Below, piece after piece: positions 17,563-27,174 of a stretch of DNA of 64,000 nt (the first letter of the stretch is position 1; each line of letters starts with the position of its first letter). The notes below the pieces were generated by a model. That model was given only the letters and a program-made list of their open reading frames with translations. It searched no databases and was not told where the DNA came from. Origin of the DNA: CBDDLD01 sp965250025. Its GTDB lineage: Bacteria; Bacteroidota; Bacteroidia; Flavobacteriales; Flavobacteriaceae. The translations under genes were made by a program, and so were the position numbers. The stretch lies in the NCBI GenBank assembly GCA_965250025.1, contig OZ252283.1, forward strand, positions 1,922,001 to 1,986,000, in the 5' to 3' direction.

Positions 17563-18082
17563 AAGCTATAAAGAATATCTGGAACACATTACCACATTCA
17601 TATTGGATGTCGATGGTGTGTTAACCGATGGTTATGTTACTGTGACTACTGAAGGTGAAATGTTAAGAACCATGAACATCAAAGATGGGTTTGCTTTAAA
17701 AACTGCCATAGATGCAGGGTTTCATGTGTGTATTATTTCGGGAGGCTCTAATGAAGGGGTCAGAAAACGGCTTGAAGGTTTAGGTATTAAGGACATTTTT
17801 TTGGGAGCACATCAGAAAATAAATCAATTAGAAACGTATCTGAATGACAATAATATAAAACCGGATCATGTTTTATATATGGGCGATGATATTCCGGATT
17901 ACCCGGTTATGAAAATGGTTGGCTTACCCTGCTGCCCTCAGGATGCTGTTCCGGAGATCAAAAAGATCTCCAAATACATATCGCATAAAAACGGTGGCCA
18001 GGGATGTGTAAGAGATGTAATAGAACAAGTCCTTAAGGTACAGAATAAATGGAACAGTAACTTTGACGCAAAGTACGATTAA
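17549..18082 (+). CDS. KdsC-like HAD-superfamily phosphatase
   Basis: This 177-residue HAD subfamily IIIA hydrolase resembles 3-deoxy-D-manno-octulosonate-8-phosphate phosphatase, which makes free KDO for lipopolysaccharide. Motif I is LDVDGVLTDG (nucleophile Asp), motif II IISGGSNEG, and motif IV YMGDDIPDYPVM. Length and lack of a cap domain are typical of KdsC. The substrate assignment rests on family resemblance. It overlaps the DUF2520 gene upstream. Confidence 0.87.
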   Translation: MDDDKSYKEYLEHITTFILDVDGVLTDGYVTVTTEGEMLRTMNIKDGFALKTAIDAGFHVCIISGGSNEGVRKRLEGLGIKDIFLGAHQKINQLETYLNDNNIKPDHVLYMGDDIPDYPVMKMVGLPCCPQDAVPEIKKISKYISHKNGGQGCVRDVIEQVLKVQNKWNSNFDAKYD

Positions 18083-18223
18083 ACTCAAAATACCATTTTA
18101 CGAAAAAGAAGACATAGTACAGGTTTTGGCTACATAGGCTTTGGTAATAATCAATCAACATTTAACCAAAGTTCAAAGGTTCCGTTTTCAAAATACAAAG
18201 AGAAATTAGATCTGGAAGCACAT

Positions 18224-18406
18224 TTGCATTATGAAATGCATTTTATGCATAAAGACTTAACAAAAGCAGATAAAGAACGTATTAAAAACAACATCAGACG
18301 CTATGAACGACATATAAATATAAAAACGCTAATCATAAGCATTATCATTTTTATTGGTCTTGCCTATTTAGCAAGTCATCTCATTCAACAAATTTTATCA
18401 CGCTAA
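18224..18406 (+). CDS. Small membrane protein with uncertain start
   Basis: From a TTG at 18224 this encodes 60 residues: a charged, helix-forming N-terminus (KADKERIKNNIRRYERH) and one C-terminal membrane helix. The frame is open and protein-like all the way back to the KdsC stop at 18080, reading RKRRHSTGFGYIGFGNN and so on, but contains no upstream ATG. A longer product starting at a rare codon (ATT at 18095) is possible. No family recognised. Confidence 0.5.
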   Translation: MHYEMHFMHKDLTKADKERIKNNIRRYERHINIKTLIISIIIFIGLAYLASHLIQQILSR

Positions 18407-18410
18407 CTCT

Positions 18411-19337
18411 ATGACATACCTATTTGATCTTATCCGCTGGAAAAATCTGGTCATGATTGCCTTGGTGCAATACTTAGTAAAATATGGGCTTTTAGAACCT
18501 TTTATTAATTCTCATGGTGTAACAACTACCTTGAGTGGTTTTGGTTTTGCCATTTTGGTACTATCGACATTGTGTATTGCTGCAGCAGGTAACATTATTA
18601 ATGACATTTACGATGTGGAAGCCGATAAGATCAATAAACCCAATAAGGTTTATGTTGGCACTCGCATTTCTGAAAAAAATGCCTTAAACCTTTTTATTAC
18701 ACTAAATGTGATTGGTGTTTGTCTTGGGCTTTACATTTCTAATGTGGTAGGCAAAAGCCAATTCTTTGTCTTATTCGTTATCATTTCCGCACTACTTTAT
18801 GTATATGCTTCATTTTTAAAACAGATAACCCTCATAGGTAATATTGTAATCTCGGTCCTTGTGGCCATGTCGCTCATCATTGTTGGTATTTTTGATCTAA
18901 TTCCTGTACTGAATACTGAAAATAGTGAGATACAGTTTACCTTTTTAAAGATCATAAGAGACTATGCCATATTTGCTTTCATTATCAATCTTTTGCGTGA
19001 AATTATCAAAGACATTGAGGATATCGATGGAGATTATAAAACAGGACTAAAAACCCTACCTATTGTTATAGGTAGAGACCGAGCTACAAAACTGGCGTTC
19101 ATTCTCTCGCTTACTCCTATTGTAGCCACGATATATTATGTGACTGCCTATTTGTTCAAACAACTTCTGGCAGTTGGTTACTTCCTCGCTTTGGTCATCG
19201 CACCTTTACTATACATCACCTTAAAACTATATACTGCTGAGCATAAAAAACAGTATAGCCATTTAAGTATGGTATTAAAACTCGTTATGCTTACCGGGAT
19301 GTTTTCCATGATGCTCTACAAATATATTTTGATCTAA
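18411..19337 (+). CDS. UbiA-family prenyltransferase (geranylgeranylglycerol-phosphate geranylgeranyltransferase-like)
   Basis: This 308-residue membrane prenyltransferase has about eight helices and the two Asp-rich Mg-diphosphate motifs: NDIYDVEADKINKP (~residues 64-77) and DIEDIDGDYKTGLKT (~200-214). The IxDxEADxxNKPxK style and overall look match the Bacteroidota proteins annotated as digeranylgeranylglyceryl phosphate synthases, but menaquinone- or haem-type substrates cannot be excluded. It lies 4 nt after the preceding small gene and 3 nt before maf, so the three are probably one transcript. Confidence 0.87.
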   Translation: MTYLFDLIRWKNLVMIALVQYLVKYGLLEPFINSHGVTTTLSGFGFAILVLSTLCIAAAGNIINDIYDVEADKINKPNKVYVGTRISEKNALNLFITLNVIGVCLGLYISNVVGKSQFFVLFVIISALLYVYASFLKQITLIGNIVISVLVAMSLIIVGIFDLIPVLNTENSEIQFTFLKIIRDYAIFAFIINLLREIIKDIEDIDGDYKTGLKTLPIVIGRDRATKLAFILSLTPIVATIYYVTAYLFKQLLAVGYFLALVIAPLLYITLKLYTAEHKKQYSHLSMVLKLVMLTGMFSMMLYKYILI

Positions 19338-19340
19338 AAC

Positions 19341-19934
19341 ATGTTAAAAGACTTATTACAACCCTTCCATATTATTTTAGCGTCTTCTTCTCCAAGACGC
19401 CATGAATTCCTGAAATCATTTGGGCTGGATTTTGAAATTCGATTAAAACCTGTTGAAGAGATCTTTCCGGAGACACTTACAGCAAGTGAAATTACGGATT
19501 ATCTGGCGATCCTTAAAGCAACTCCTTTTTTGGATGAATTAAAACCTAAAGACATTCTAATCACCAGTGATACGATCGTCTGGCATCAGAATAAAGCCTT
19601 AGGGAAACCAAAAGATGATAATGACGCATATCGTATGATAGCTTCTTTAAGCGGATCAACCCATGAAGTAATATCTTCCATCTGCTTTACAACGCCTTCC
19701 GGTCAAAAGGTTGTAAACACCACAACAGAAGTGACCATGACCCGTTTTACGGATGAAGAAATATGGCATTACATCAAAACCTGTAATCCTTTGGATAAAG
19801 CCGGTGCATATGGTATTCAGGAATGGATCGGCACCATAGGCATTACCCATATTAAAGGCAGTTACAACAATGTTGTAGGGCTTCCCACACATTTACTTTA
19901 CCAAACGTTAAAAACCTTTGTAAAAGCAGAATAG
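19341..19934 (+). CDS. maf: Maf-family nucleoside triphosphate pyrophosphatase
   Basis: This 197-residue Maf/HAM1-fold protein hydrolyses non-canonical or methylated NTPs (dTTP/UTP-type in YhdE relatives). It shows the N-terminal LASSSPRRHEFLK signature, SDTIVW with the catalytic Asp, and the GKPKD and YGIQEW...GSYNNVVGLP motifs. It lies immediately downstream of the prenyltransferase gene. Confidence 0.94.
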   Translation: MLKDLLQPFHIILASSSPRRHEFLKSFGLDFEIRLKPVEEIFPETLTASEITDYLAILKATPFLDELKPKDILITSDTIVWHQNKALGKPKDDNDAYRMIASLSGSTHEVISSICFTTPSGQKVVNTTTEVTMTRFTDEEIWHYIKTCNPLDKAGAYGIQEWIGTIGITHIKGSYNNVVGLPTHLLYQTLKTFVKAE

Positions 19935-19961
19935 GTTCGTAATTTTATAAAAAATTATGCC

Positions 19962-20906
19962 ATGAATCGATCTGTGAAGCCTTTATTGTATTTTTTTATC
20001 ATCATTACCTTATTGGTAGTCATTACGTCCTGTAATAATACTGAGTCTAAAGCAAACCCGGTTATAGCTGAAAATGTGGCTGTAACACCCGACGAATTAA
20101 AACCGGCAATGCCACTTAATGACACCTTTAATAGCTATTGGTATAATGGCGAGGCAGAGATTACATCATACCAACTGGAACAAGCGCGATATGGAGAGCT
20201 ACGAACCGGTAAAGCTGTGCTTGTCTATGTTACTGAAGATTTCTTACCAGAAATTCAAGTTAAGGCCGATCGCAGAGCCACAAATAACATTCCCGTATTA
20301 AAACTGAACGCCACCAAAAAATTCAATACCGGAATATATCCTTATTCTGTAATGCAGAGCACATTTTATCCGGTTACAAATAATCAACATGCCATAAAAA
20401 TATCCTCATCCATTCAGGAATGGTGTGGTCATGTTTACACGCAGTTAAATAACAGAGCTGCTTTTGAAATTACATCCCATTCGTATTTTGAAACGGAAGC
20501 CGATCAGAATTTTGAATTGGATAAAGCCATTACAGAAAACGAACTTTGGGTACAATTACGACTGGACCCTAAATCACTTCCAACAGGAACCATACGGGTT
20601 GTGCCTTCTTTAGAATATGTTCGATTAAAACATGTTAAGCTCAAAGCTTACGAAGCAAATGCCGTTAATAAAGATGGTGTATACGCCTTGACCTACCCTG
20701 AATTAAACAGATCCTTGAAGATCAATTACAATACGGCTTTTCCTTACGATATTTCAGGTTGGGAAGAAACATTTAAAAGTGGTTTTGGCGCTTCAGCTAA
20801 AACATTAACGACCAAAGCTACCCGATTAGAATCTATAAAATCTCCTTACTGGAATAAAAACAGTAATTCGGACGAATCATTGAGAGCCACATTAAAATTA
20901 CAGTAG
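19962..20906 (+). CDS. Conserved flavobacterial lipoprotein of unknown function
   Basis: This 314-residue protein has a lipoprotein signal ending in VVITSC (Cys near residue 24) and a mature part with mixed beta content and no motif I can tie to an enzyme. Similar genes next to maf are sometimes labelled septum formation inhibitor Maf by neighbour transfer; nothing here resembles the Maf fold. It lies 27 nt after maf. Confidence 0.78.
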   Translation: MNRSVKPLLYFFIIITLLVVITSCNNTESKANPVIAENVAVTPDELKPAMPLNDTFNSYWYNGEAEITSYQLEQARYGELRTGKAVLVYVTEDFLPEIQVKADRRATNNIPVLKLNATKKFNTGIYPYSVMQSTFYPVTNNQHAIKISSSIQEWCGHVYTQLNNRAAFEITSHSYFETEADQNFELDKAITENELWVQLRLDPKSLPTGTIRVVPSLEYVRLKHVKLKAYEANAVNKDGVYALTYPELNRSLKINYNTAFPYDISGWEETFKSGFGASAKTLTTKATRLESIKSPYWNKNSNSDESLRATLKLQ

Positions 20907-20952
20907 AATTCCCTAAACTGGCTTATCTTTGTTAAGGACCAACCCTCTTAAC

Positions 20953-21486
20953 ATGACATCGTTTTACACCAACTATCAGGATGAGATTATCAATACGCTA
21001 ATACTCTTAGTCATTTTCATCATCATAAGAGCCATCATTGTAATTACCGTAAAGAAAATTGGCAAACGTAGTGGTACGACTGAGGCTCGTGCCGTGCTTA
21101 TCGGAAGATATGTAACCGTAACCTTGGTCGCTATTGCGGCACTAATAGAAGCTTATATTTTGGGCGTGGAAACCGAACAACTTGCTCTGGTATTTTCTTC
21201 TGTCTTTGCCATAATAGGGATTGCACTTTTTGCAGTGTGGTCCATTTTAAGCAATCTGACGTCAGGGGTTATCATGTTCTTTTCATTTCCCTATAAGGTT
21301 GGCGATAAAATTAAAATACATGATAAAGACTATCCTGTAGAAGCTATTATAGAGGATATCAGAGCGTTTCAGATCATCCTAAGGGAAGACAATGGAGATC
21401 TTGTTACCTACCCCAATAATCTGATTCTGCAAAAAGCAGTAACTTTAATGAAAAAGGATGCTCTAGGAAATAGCAATATTTCATAA
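20953..21486 (+). CDS. Small MscS-family mechanosensitive channel
   Basis: This protein has 177 residues from the ATG at 20953 (a TTG at 20929 also reads in frame but adds unlikely residues). There are three membrane helices; the third, around SVFAIIGIALFAVWSILSN, is the glycine/alanine-rich pore helix. A short MscS beta domain follows (VGDKIKIHDKD, then AFQIILREDNGDLVTYPNN). It is shorter than E. coli MscS (286) and lacks the large cytoplasmic cage. Predicted role: release of solutes on hypo-osmotic shock. Confidence 0.85.
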   Translation: MTSFYTNYQDEIINTLILLVIFIIIRAIIVITVKKIGKRSGTTEARAVLIGRYVTVTLVAIAALIEAYILGVETEQLALVFSSVFAIIGIALFAVWSILSNLTSGVIMFFSFPYKVGDKIKIHDKDYPVEAIIEDIRAFQIILREDNGDLVTYPNNLILQKAVTLMKKDALGNSNIS

Positions 21487-21499
21487 CATAAAAGAATCT

Positions 21500-22567
21500 A
21501 TGGCTAAAAAACAAGCACAAAACACAAAGAAGCATATTGGTCAGATTCCCGGAGCAGTCATTTACACCGGTCAAAAGCCAAATCAAAAACTTCGAATAGA
21601 TTCTTTTGATTATAATAAAACTAAACTTGAAGAAACTCAGATTATAGATATCAGTGATGCTGAACCTTTCAGAGATTCTGAATCCACAACATGGATTAAT
21701 ATTAACGGACTCAATCATACTGATAAAATTGAAGCTATTGGTAAACATTACAATCTGCATCCCTTAGTATTAGAAGATATCGTTAATACGAGTCAGCGTC
21801 CAAAAATTGATGAATCTGACGAGTACCTGTTTATTGTATTAAAAATGCTGTATTACGATCGTAATGAAAATGTTATTTCTGAACAGGTGGGTTTGGTTTT
21901 AGGTAAAAATTACGTCATTACCTTTCAAGAATCTGAGGGGGATGTTTTTGACACTATAAGGGATCGATTAAGATTAAACAAAGGTCGTATCAGAAGCCTA
22001 AAATCTGATTATTTATTATATACTTTAATCGATGCTGTAGTAGATCATTATTTCAATATTATTGAAACTCTGGGTAATAAAATTGAGGATCTGGAGACGG
22101 AACTATTCGAAGGAAACCCCAGAGAGGATATTAATATTGAAATTCAGCAATTGAAACGTGAGATACTAAAAGTACGCCGCGCAATTTTCCCTCTTCGCGA
22201 CATTATCAATCGTATAGAGAAAGAGCGACATCATCTCATATCAAAAAGTACAATCACTTATTACCGAGATGTATACGATCACCTAATTCAAGTTTCAGAA
22301 AATATAGATATATATCGGGAAATGATTTGGAGCTTAATGGATATGTACATGACGACTATCAGTAATAAAATGAATGAAGTCATGAAAGTCTTAACTATAA
22401 TAGCCACCATATTTATTCCATTGACTTTCATTGCTGGAATCTATGGTATGAATTTCGATAATATTCCTGAATTACACTACAAACACGGTTATCATATTTT
22501 ATGGGGTGTAATGATTGTACTTTTTATAGGTATGCTTATTTACTTTAAGCGAAAAAAATGGCTATAA
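21500..22567 (+). CDS. corA: CorA-family magnesium/cobalt transporter
   Basis: This 355-residue CorA protein has a large N-terminal cytoplasmic alpha/beta funnel domain, the long stalk helix (~residues 215-300), and two C-terminal membrane helices. The selectivity motif YGMNF follows the first of them, as in all CorA channels. The basic C-terminus (FKRKKWL) faces the cytoplasm. It lies 13 nt after the MscS gene, so the two probably share a transcript. Confidence 0.95.
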   Translation: MAKKQAQNTKKHIGQIPGAVIYTGQKPNQKLRIDSFDYNKTKLEETQIIDISDAEPFRDSESTTWININGLNHTDKIEAIGKHYNLHPLVLEDIVNTSQRPKIDESDEYLFIVLKMLYYDRNENVISEQVGLVLGKNYVITFQESEGDVFDTIRDRLRLNKGRIRSLKSDYLLYTLIDAVVDHYFNIIETLGNKIEDLETELFEGNPREDINIEIQQLKREILKVRRAIFPLRDIINRIEKERHHLISKSTITYYRDVYDHLIQVSENIDIYREMIWSLMDMYMTTISNKMNEVMKVLTIIATIFIPLTFIAGIYGMNFDNIPELHYKHGYHILWGVMIVLFIGMLIYFKRKKWL

Positions 22568-22670
22568 CACCTTCTTTCTAAAGGAGAATGCATAGTTAAA
22601 TAAACATTAAAAAATATACTTCACTACCTAACTTTCATATATTTGAAAGGTAACAAACTAACAACCTTTT

Positions 22671-25199
22671 ATGTATCGGATAAGACTATGTATTCTGCTT
22701 ATTATAAGCACAATAGTTTCTTTACAAGCACAACAACCTCAAAAGCTTAATTCTTCAGAAATATACGAAGCCATCCAAAAACTAAATGTTTTGGGCTCTG
22801 TATTATACGTTGCAGCGCATCCTGATGATGAAAACACCCGACTTATCGCCTACATGTCTAATCATGTTAAGGCGCGTACCGCATACTTATCACTAACCCG
22901 TGGCGATGGTGGTCAAAATCTAATAGGTCCGGAGATCAGAGAACTTTTAGGTGTTATACGAACTCAGGAACTTTTAGCTGCCCGACGTGTCGATGGTGGC
23001 CAACAGCGTTTTACCAGAGCTAATGACTTTGGGTATTCCAAACACCCCGACGAGACCCTTTCCATATGGGATAAAGATGAAGTGCTTGCCGATGTGGTCT
23101 GGGCGATCAGAACCTTCAAACCCGATGTTATCATTAACCGTTTTGATCATCGTACACCCGGAACCACACATGGTCACCATACCACATCAGCCATGTTAAG
23201 TATGGAAGCATTTGATCTGGCAAATGATGGTTCTAAATTCAGTTCTCAGTTAAAGCACACCTCAACATGGCAACCTAAACGTTTGTTTTTCAATACTTCA
23301 TGGTGGTTTTATGGCAGTAGAGAAAAATTTGAAGAGGCCGATAAAAGCAATATGATTAATTTTGATATAGGGGTCTACTACCCTACTAAAGGCTTATCTA
23401 ATAATGAAGTCGCAGCCATAGCCAGTAGCCAGCACTTGTGTCAGGGATTTGGCAGATTGACCCAAAGAGGCACCCAGCAGGAATACATTGAGTTTTTAAA
23501 AGGCGAACCATTAGATGGTAGTAATAATCTTTTTGCGGGTATTAATACCACATGGAGTCGTGTTAAAGGCGGTGAAGCTATAGGTAAAATCCTTTATGAT
23601 GTTGAAGCTAATTTCAATTTTAAGAATCCTTCTTCACACCTGCCGCAACTCGTAAAAGCGTATCAGCAATTACAAACGATTGAAGATGAACACTGGAAAG
23701 CCATAAAAACCTCAGAACTTAAAGCCATTATAGAAGCTTGTTCCGGCCTTTATTTAGAAGCCTCTGCAACAGCTTCAAATGCGTCTACAGAAACAACGGT
23801 TAAAGTCAATATTGAAGCGCTTAATAGAAGTGACACCACTATTGAACTTATGGCATATTCCATTCCGGGTGTTGAAACGTCTATACAAAAAGACATACCA
23901 TTACCCGCGAACAAGAAGATCAACTTTTCCGAAGCGTTCATCATCCCAAAAGCTACAAAAACCACATCGCCATACTGGTTAAATACTAAAGGATCTTTGG
24001 GCATGTATCAGGTAGATGAGCAAACACTTATAGGCCTGCCGGAAACCCCCAGAGAACTCCATGTCGATTTTAAGCTTAGCATTAATAATGTAATGATCAG
24101 CTTCAAAAAGCCCATCATATATCGCTATTCTAAACCCGATAAAGGCGAATTGTACAAACCCTTTGAGGTCATTCCGGAAGCATCGGCGAGTATTGCTGAT
24201 AAGGTTTATATTTTTGATACTGATCAAGCTAAAGCCATTGAGGTTATTGTAAAATCAGGGAAAGAAGATCTAAAAGGGCTTGTTAGACTTGCTTATCCTG
24301 ATGGTTGGAATGTGCATCCCGAAGTACAACCTGTCAACATTAAAAATAAAGGCGATGTACAAAAGGTCAACTTTACTATCATACCACCGAAGCATCAAAG
24401 CGAAGGCCTCATAACGCCAATGGTTGAAGTGGATGGTAATATTTACACCAGAGAACTTATTGAAATTGATTACGGTCATATCCCGTTCCAAACGGTACTG
24501 TTACCTAGTGAGAGTAAAATTGTACGCTTAGACATCTCTAAACGCGGTAACAATATAGGTTATATTTCAGGTGCCGGAGATGTTATCCCGGAAAGCCTGA
24601 GACAAATAGGTTATAATGTGACCATTATAGACCCTAAAGTAATTTCAACCGATAATTTAAAACCATTTGACGCTATTGTCGTAGGCATTAGAGCTTATAA
24701 TGTTGTTGACGAATTAAAGTTCAAACAAAAATTCTTATTGGATTATGTGAAGGAAGGTGGTAATCTCATTGTACAGTATAATACCAACAGGAGGCTCAAA
24801 ACCGAACAATTGGCGCCTTATGATCTTCAACTCTCCAGAGCCAGAGTTACCGACGAGAATGCTGAGGTCAGACTTCTGAATACTGATCATCCACTACTTA
24901 ACTTTCCTAATAAAATCACTCAAAAAGATTTTGAAGGCTGGGTTCAGGAACGTGGTTTGTATTTTCCGGGACAATGGTCTGAGAAATTCACACCGCTGTT
25001 ATCACTTAACGATAAAGGAGAAACACCAAAAGAAGGCAGCTTACTTGTAGCTAAATACGGAAAGGGTAATTACATCTACACCGGTTTAAGCTTCTTTAGA
25101 GAATTTCCTGCCGGAGTATCCGGAGCATATCGATTATTTGCTAATATGCTATCTGCTGGTAAAGAGAATATCACACCCGCGAATAAACTAAACGATTAA
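22671..25199 (+). CDS. Secreted PIG-L (LmbE-like) deacetylase
   Basis: This 842-residue exported protein has a signal peptide (first ~20 residues, ending SLQA) and an N-terminal PIG-L deacetylase domain with the zinc motif AAHPDDEN (~residue 45) and a second histidine cluster in TTHGHHTTSAM. A long region of beta-sandwich-like sequence follows, with a C-terminal domain (~620-830; AIVVGIRAYNV, IVQYNTN) resembling a glutamine-amidotransferase-like fold. A -7 box TATATTTG lies at 22638-22645. It is followed by a tiny membrane protein and a sodium:solute symporter, suggesting an N-acetyl-sugar substrate processed outside and imported (inference). Confidence 0.9.
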   Translation: MYRIRLCILLIISTIVSLQAQQPQKLNSSEIYEAIQKLNVLGSVLYVAAHPDDENTRLIAYMSNHVKARTAYLSLTRGDGGQNLIGPEIRELLGVIRTQELLAARRVDGGQQRFTRANDFGYSKHPDETLSIWDKDEVLADVVWAIRTFKPDVIINRFDHRTPGTTHGHHTTSAMLSMEAFDLANDGSKFSSQLKHTSTWQPKRLFFNTSWWFYGSREKFEEADKSNMINFDIGVYYPTKGLSNNEVAAIASSQHLCQGFGRLTQRGTQQEYIEFLKGEPLDGSNNLFAGINTTWSRVKGGEAIGKILYDVEANFNFKNPSSHLPQLVKAYQQLQTIEDEHWKAIKTSELKAIIEACSGLYLEASATASNASTETTVKVNIEALNRSDTTIELMAYSIPGVETSIQKDIPLPANKKINFSEAFIIPKATKTTSPYWLNTKGSLGMYQVDEQTLIGLPETPRELHVDFKLSINNVMISFKKPIIYRYSKPDKGELYKPFEVIPEASASIADKVYIFDTDQAKAIEVIVKSGKEDLKGLVRLAYPDGWNVHPEVQPVNIKNKGDVQKVNFTIIPPKHQSEGLITPMVEVDGNIYTRELIEIDYGHIPFQTVLLPSESKIVRLDISKRGNNIGYISGAGDVIPESLRQIGYNVTIIDPKVISTDNLKPFDAIVVGIRAYNVVDELKFKQKFLLDYVKEGGNLIVQYNTNRRLKTEQLAPYDLQLSRARVTDENAEVRLLNTDHPLLNFPNKITQKDFEGWVQERGLYFPGQWSEKFTPLLSLNDKGETPKEGSLLVAKYGKGNYIYTGLSFFREFPAGVSGAYRLFANMLSAGKENITPANKLND

Positions 25200-25200
25200 A

Positions 25201-25311
25201 ATGCAGGAACAACCTAAACCAAAACAAAAGTGGGATAACATGTACACCCTCGTTTTAGTGGCTAATATGGTGTACATCATATTGTTTTACTTCATCACAA
25301 AAGCATTTTAA
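25201..25311 (+). CDS. Tiny single-span membrane protein (36 aa) before the symporter
   Basis: An ATG one base after the PIG-L stop opens a 36-codon frame: a polar start rich in Gln, Pro and Lys (MQEQPKPKQKW), then one membrane helix (~residues 16-34) ending TKAF. The symporter ATG comes 1 nt after its stop. Tight packing between two real genes and the clean amphipathic layout support a real gene, possibly a symporter accessory subunit, by analogy with small partners of other SSS transporters (inference). Confidence 0.65.
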   Translation: MQEQPKPKQKWDNMYTLVLVANMVYIILFYFITKAF

Positions 25312-25312
25312 C

Positions 25313-27103
25313 ATGGTATTAAATTGGATAGATTGGGCAGTACTTATTGCCACACTGTTAGCCATTGTTGGCTATGGCACCTGGAAAACCAGAGGTCGTA
25401 AAAGTGCTCAAGATTATATCAAAGGTGGAAATACCACAAAATGGTGGACTATAGGCTTATCTGTTATGGCTACTCAGGCCAGTGCTATCACCTTCTTATC
25501 AACAACTGGTCAGGCATTTTCAGACGGTATGGGCTTTGTACAGTTTTACTTTGGCTTACCTATAGCTATGGTTATTATCTGTTTGGTATTTATTCCTTTA
25601 TATCACCGACTCAAAGTTTATACAGCTTATGAATTCCTGGAAGATCGATTTGATCTTAAAACGCGTAGCTTAACAGCTATTCTGTTTTTGATCCAACGTG
25701 GTTTGGCAGCGGGAATTACCATCTTTGCTCCAGCCATTATCTTATCTATTGTTCTGGATTTGAACATTGTATACCTGAATGTTATCATTGGTGTATTGGT
25801 TATCATTTACACTGTTTCTGGAGGTACAAAAGCGGTAACGGTAACCCAAAAGCAACAAATGTTTGTCATTTTTGCCGGCATGCTGGCTGCATTGTTTATT
25901 ATATTAAACCTGATTCCTGATGATGTTTCTTTTACTGATGCTCTGAAAATAGCAGGTGCCAGTGGTCGTATGGAAGTTTTGGATTTTTCTTTTGACCTTG
26001 AAAATCGTTATACGGTATGGACGGGTCTTATTGGAGGTACATTTTTGATGCTATCCTATTTTGGTACAGACCAAAGCCAGGTACAACGTTACTTATCTGG
26101 TAAAAGCATGAAAGAAATGCAAATGGGACTTATGTTTAATGGTCTGTTTAAAGTGCCTATGCAGTTCTTCATTCTCTTGGTAGGCATCATGGTTTTTGTA
26201 TTCTATCAATTCAACCCATCACCTTTAAACTTTATAGATGCTTCGACTAAAACTGTTTTAGCCTCGGAATATGGAAATGAATACCGGGATCTTCAGGAGC
26301 AACAACAAGTCCTATTTGAAAAAAAGAAAGCCTTAACAGTTACCATAGCTCAATCTAAAGAAGACAGTTATAAAAGAGAAGCCATACGTTTGGACAGTAT
26401 TGAAAAAGCTTATCGATTACAATCCAAGTTCCTGATAAAAAAAGCTGTTGACCCTGAGTATGCTGCGGAATACCAAAAACTGGAAAATGATTTGAAGCAA
26501 CTATCAGATCATGAAAGTGAAACCTATATAGCCAAATCAGAAGCACTAAAGACTTTGTATAAAGATTCTGCTAAAGATACCAAAACCAATGACAGGGATT
26601 ATATGTTTATTCGTTTTGTATTAAATCATTTACCCATTGGTCTTATCGGCTTATTACTTGCTGTAATCTTGTCAGCAGCCATGTCTTCTACTGCCTCTGA
26701 AATCAATGCCTTAGCCACCATAACCTCTATTGACTTATATGGTCGTAATCTTAAAACGAAAAAAGACGATGCGCATATGGTAAAGATGACCAAATGGTTT
26801 ACGCTATTATGGGGTATTATGGCCATTATTATTGCATGTTTTGCAAACTTGGCTGAGAATTTAATTCAACTGGTTAATATTATTGGTTCTATATTTTACG
26901 GTAATGTATTAGGTATTTTTCTATTGGCCTTTTTCTTTAAGCATATCAAAGCCAATGCTGTTTTTACAGGCGCACTAATTACACAGATCATTATTATAAT
27001 TGGTTGGTGGTTTGACTGGATGCCTTACCTATGGCTGAACCTTTTTGGTTGTGTTCTGGTCATTATTATCGCTAATCTATTACAGCTGTTTGACCGAAAA
27101 TAA
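25313..27103 (+). CDS. Sodium:solute symporter (SSS family) with a coiled-coil insertion
   Basis: This 596-residue LeuT-fold symporter of the SSS/SLC5 family has about 13 helices, with typical sequences such as GLSVMATQASAITFLSTTGQA in TM2, the VSGGTKAVTVTQ segment and FGTDQSQVQRYLSGKS. It differs from the usual ~500-residue members by a long charged insert (~residues 325-430) rich in Glu, Lys and Gln, predicted as coiled coil, between two membrane segments. The preceding tiny membrane protein and PIG-L deacetylase form one transcript. Substrate unknown; an amino-sugar or related carbohydrate is plausible. Confidence 0.92.
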   Translation: MVLNWIDWAVLIATLLAIVGYGTWKTRGRKSAQDYIKGGNTTKWWTIGLSVMATQASAITFLSTTGQAFSDGMGFVQFYFGLPIAMVIICLVFIPLYHRLKVYTAYEFLEDRFDLKTRSLTAILFLIQRGLAAGITIFAPAIILSIVLDLNIVYLNVIIGVLVIIYTVSGGTKAVTVTQKQQMFVIFAGMLAALFIILNLIPDDVSFTDALKIAGASGRMEVLDFSFDLENRYTVWTGLIGGTFLMLSYFGTDQSQVQRYLSGKSMKEMQMGLMFNGLFKVPMQFFILLVGIMVFVFYQFNPSPLNFIDASTKTVLASEYGNEYRDLQEQQQVLFEKKKALTVTIAQSKEDSYKREAIRLDSIEKAYRLQSKFLIKKAVDPEYAAEYQKLENDLKQLSDHESETYIAKSEALKTLYKDSAKDTKTNDRDYMFIRFVLNHLPIGLIGLLLAVILSAAMSSTASEINALATITSIDLYGRNLKTKKDDAHMVKMTKWFTLLWGIMAIIIACFANLAENLIQLVNIIGSIFYGNVLGIFLLAFFFKHIKANAVFTGALITQIIIIIGWWFDWMPYLWLNLFGCVLVIIIANLLQLFDRK

Positions 27104-27121
27104 AATGCGATTTAGCACAAT

Positions 27122-27155
27122 AAAAAAGCGCATCTTAACAGACGCGCTTTTTTTT
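27122..27155. terminator. Bidirectional terminator after the symporter
   Basis: AAAAAAGCGC (27122-27131) pairs with GCGCTTTTTT (27144-27153) around a 12-nt loop, ending in a T run. It serves the symporter and probably also the convergent DUF2911 gene. Confidence 0.8.
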
Positions 27156-27174
27156 ATTTAAGTGCATTTACTAT

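Noticed and set aside
4701..26160. Single TGTTTAA or TTAAACA heptamers (for example near 4711, 6567, 11708, 16847, 26143)
   Set aside because: They lack a partner at 16 nt and mostly lie inside coding sequence; expected by chance in AT-rich DNA.
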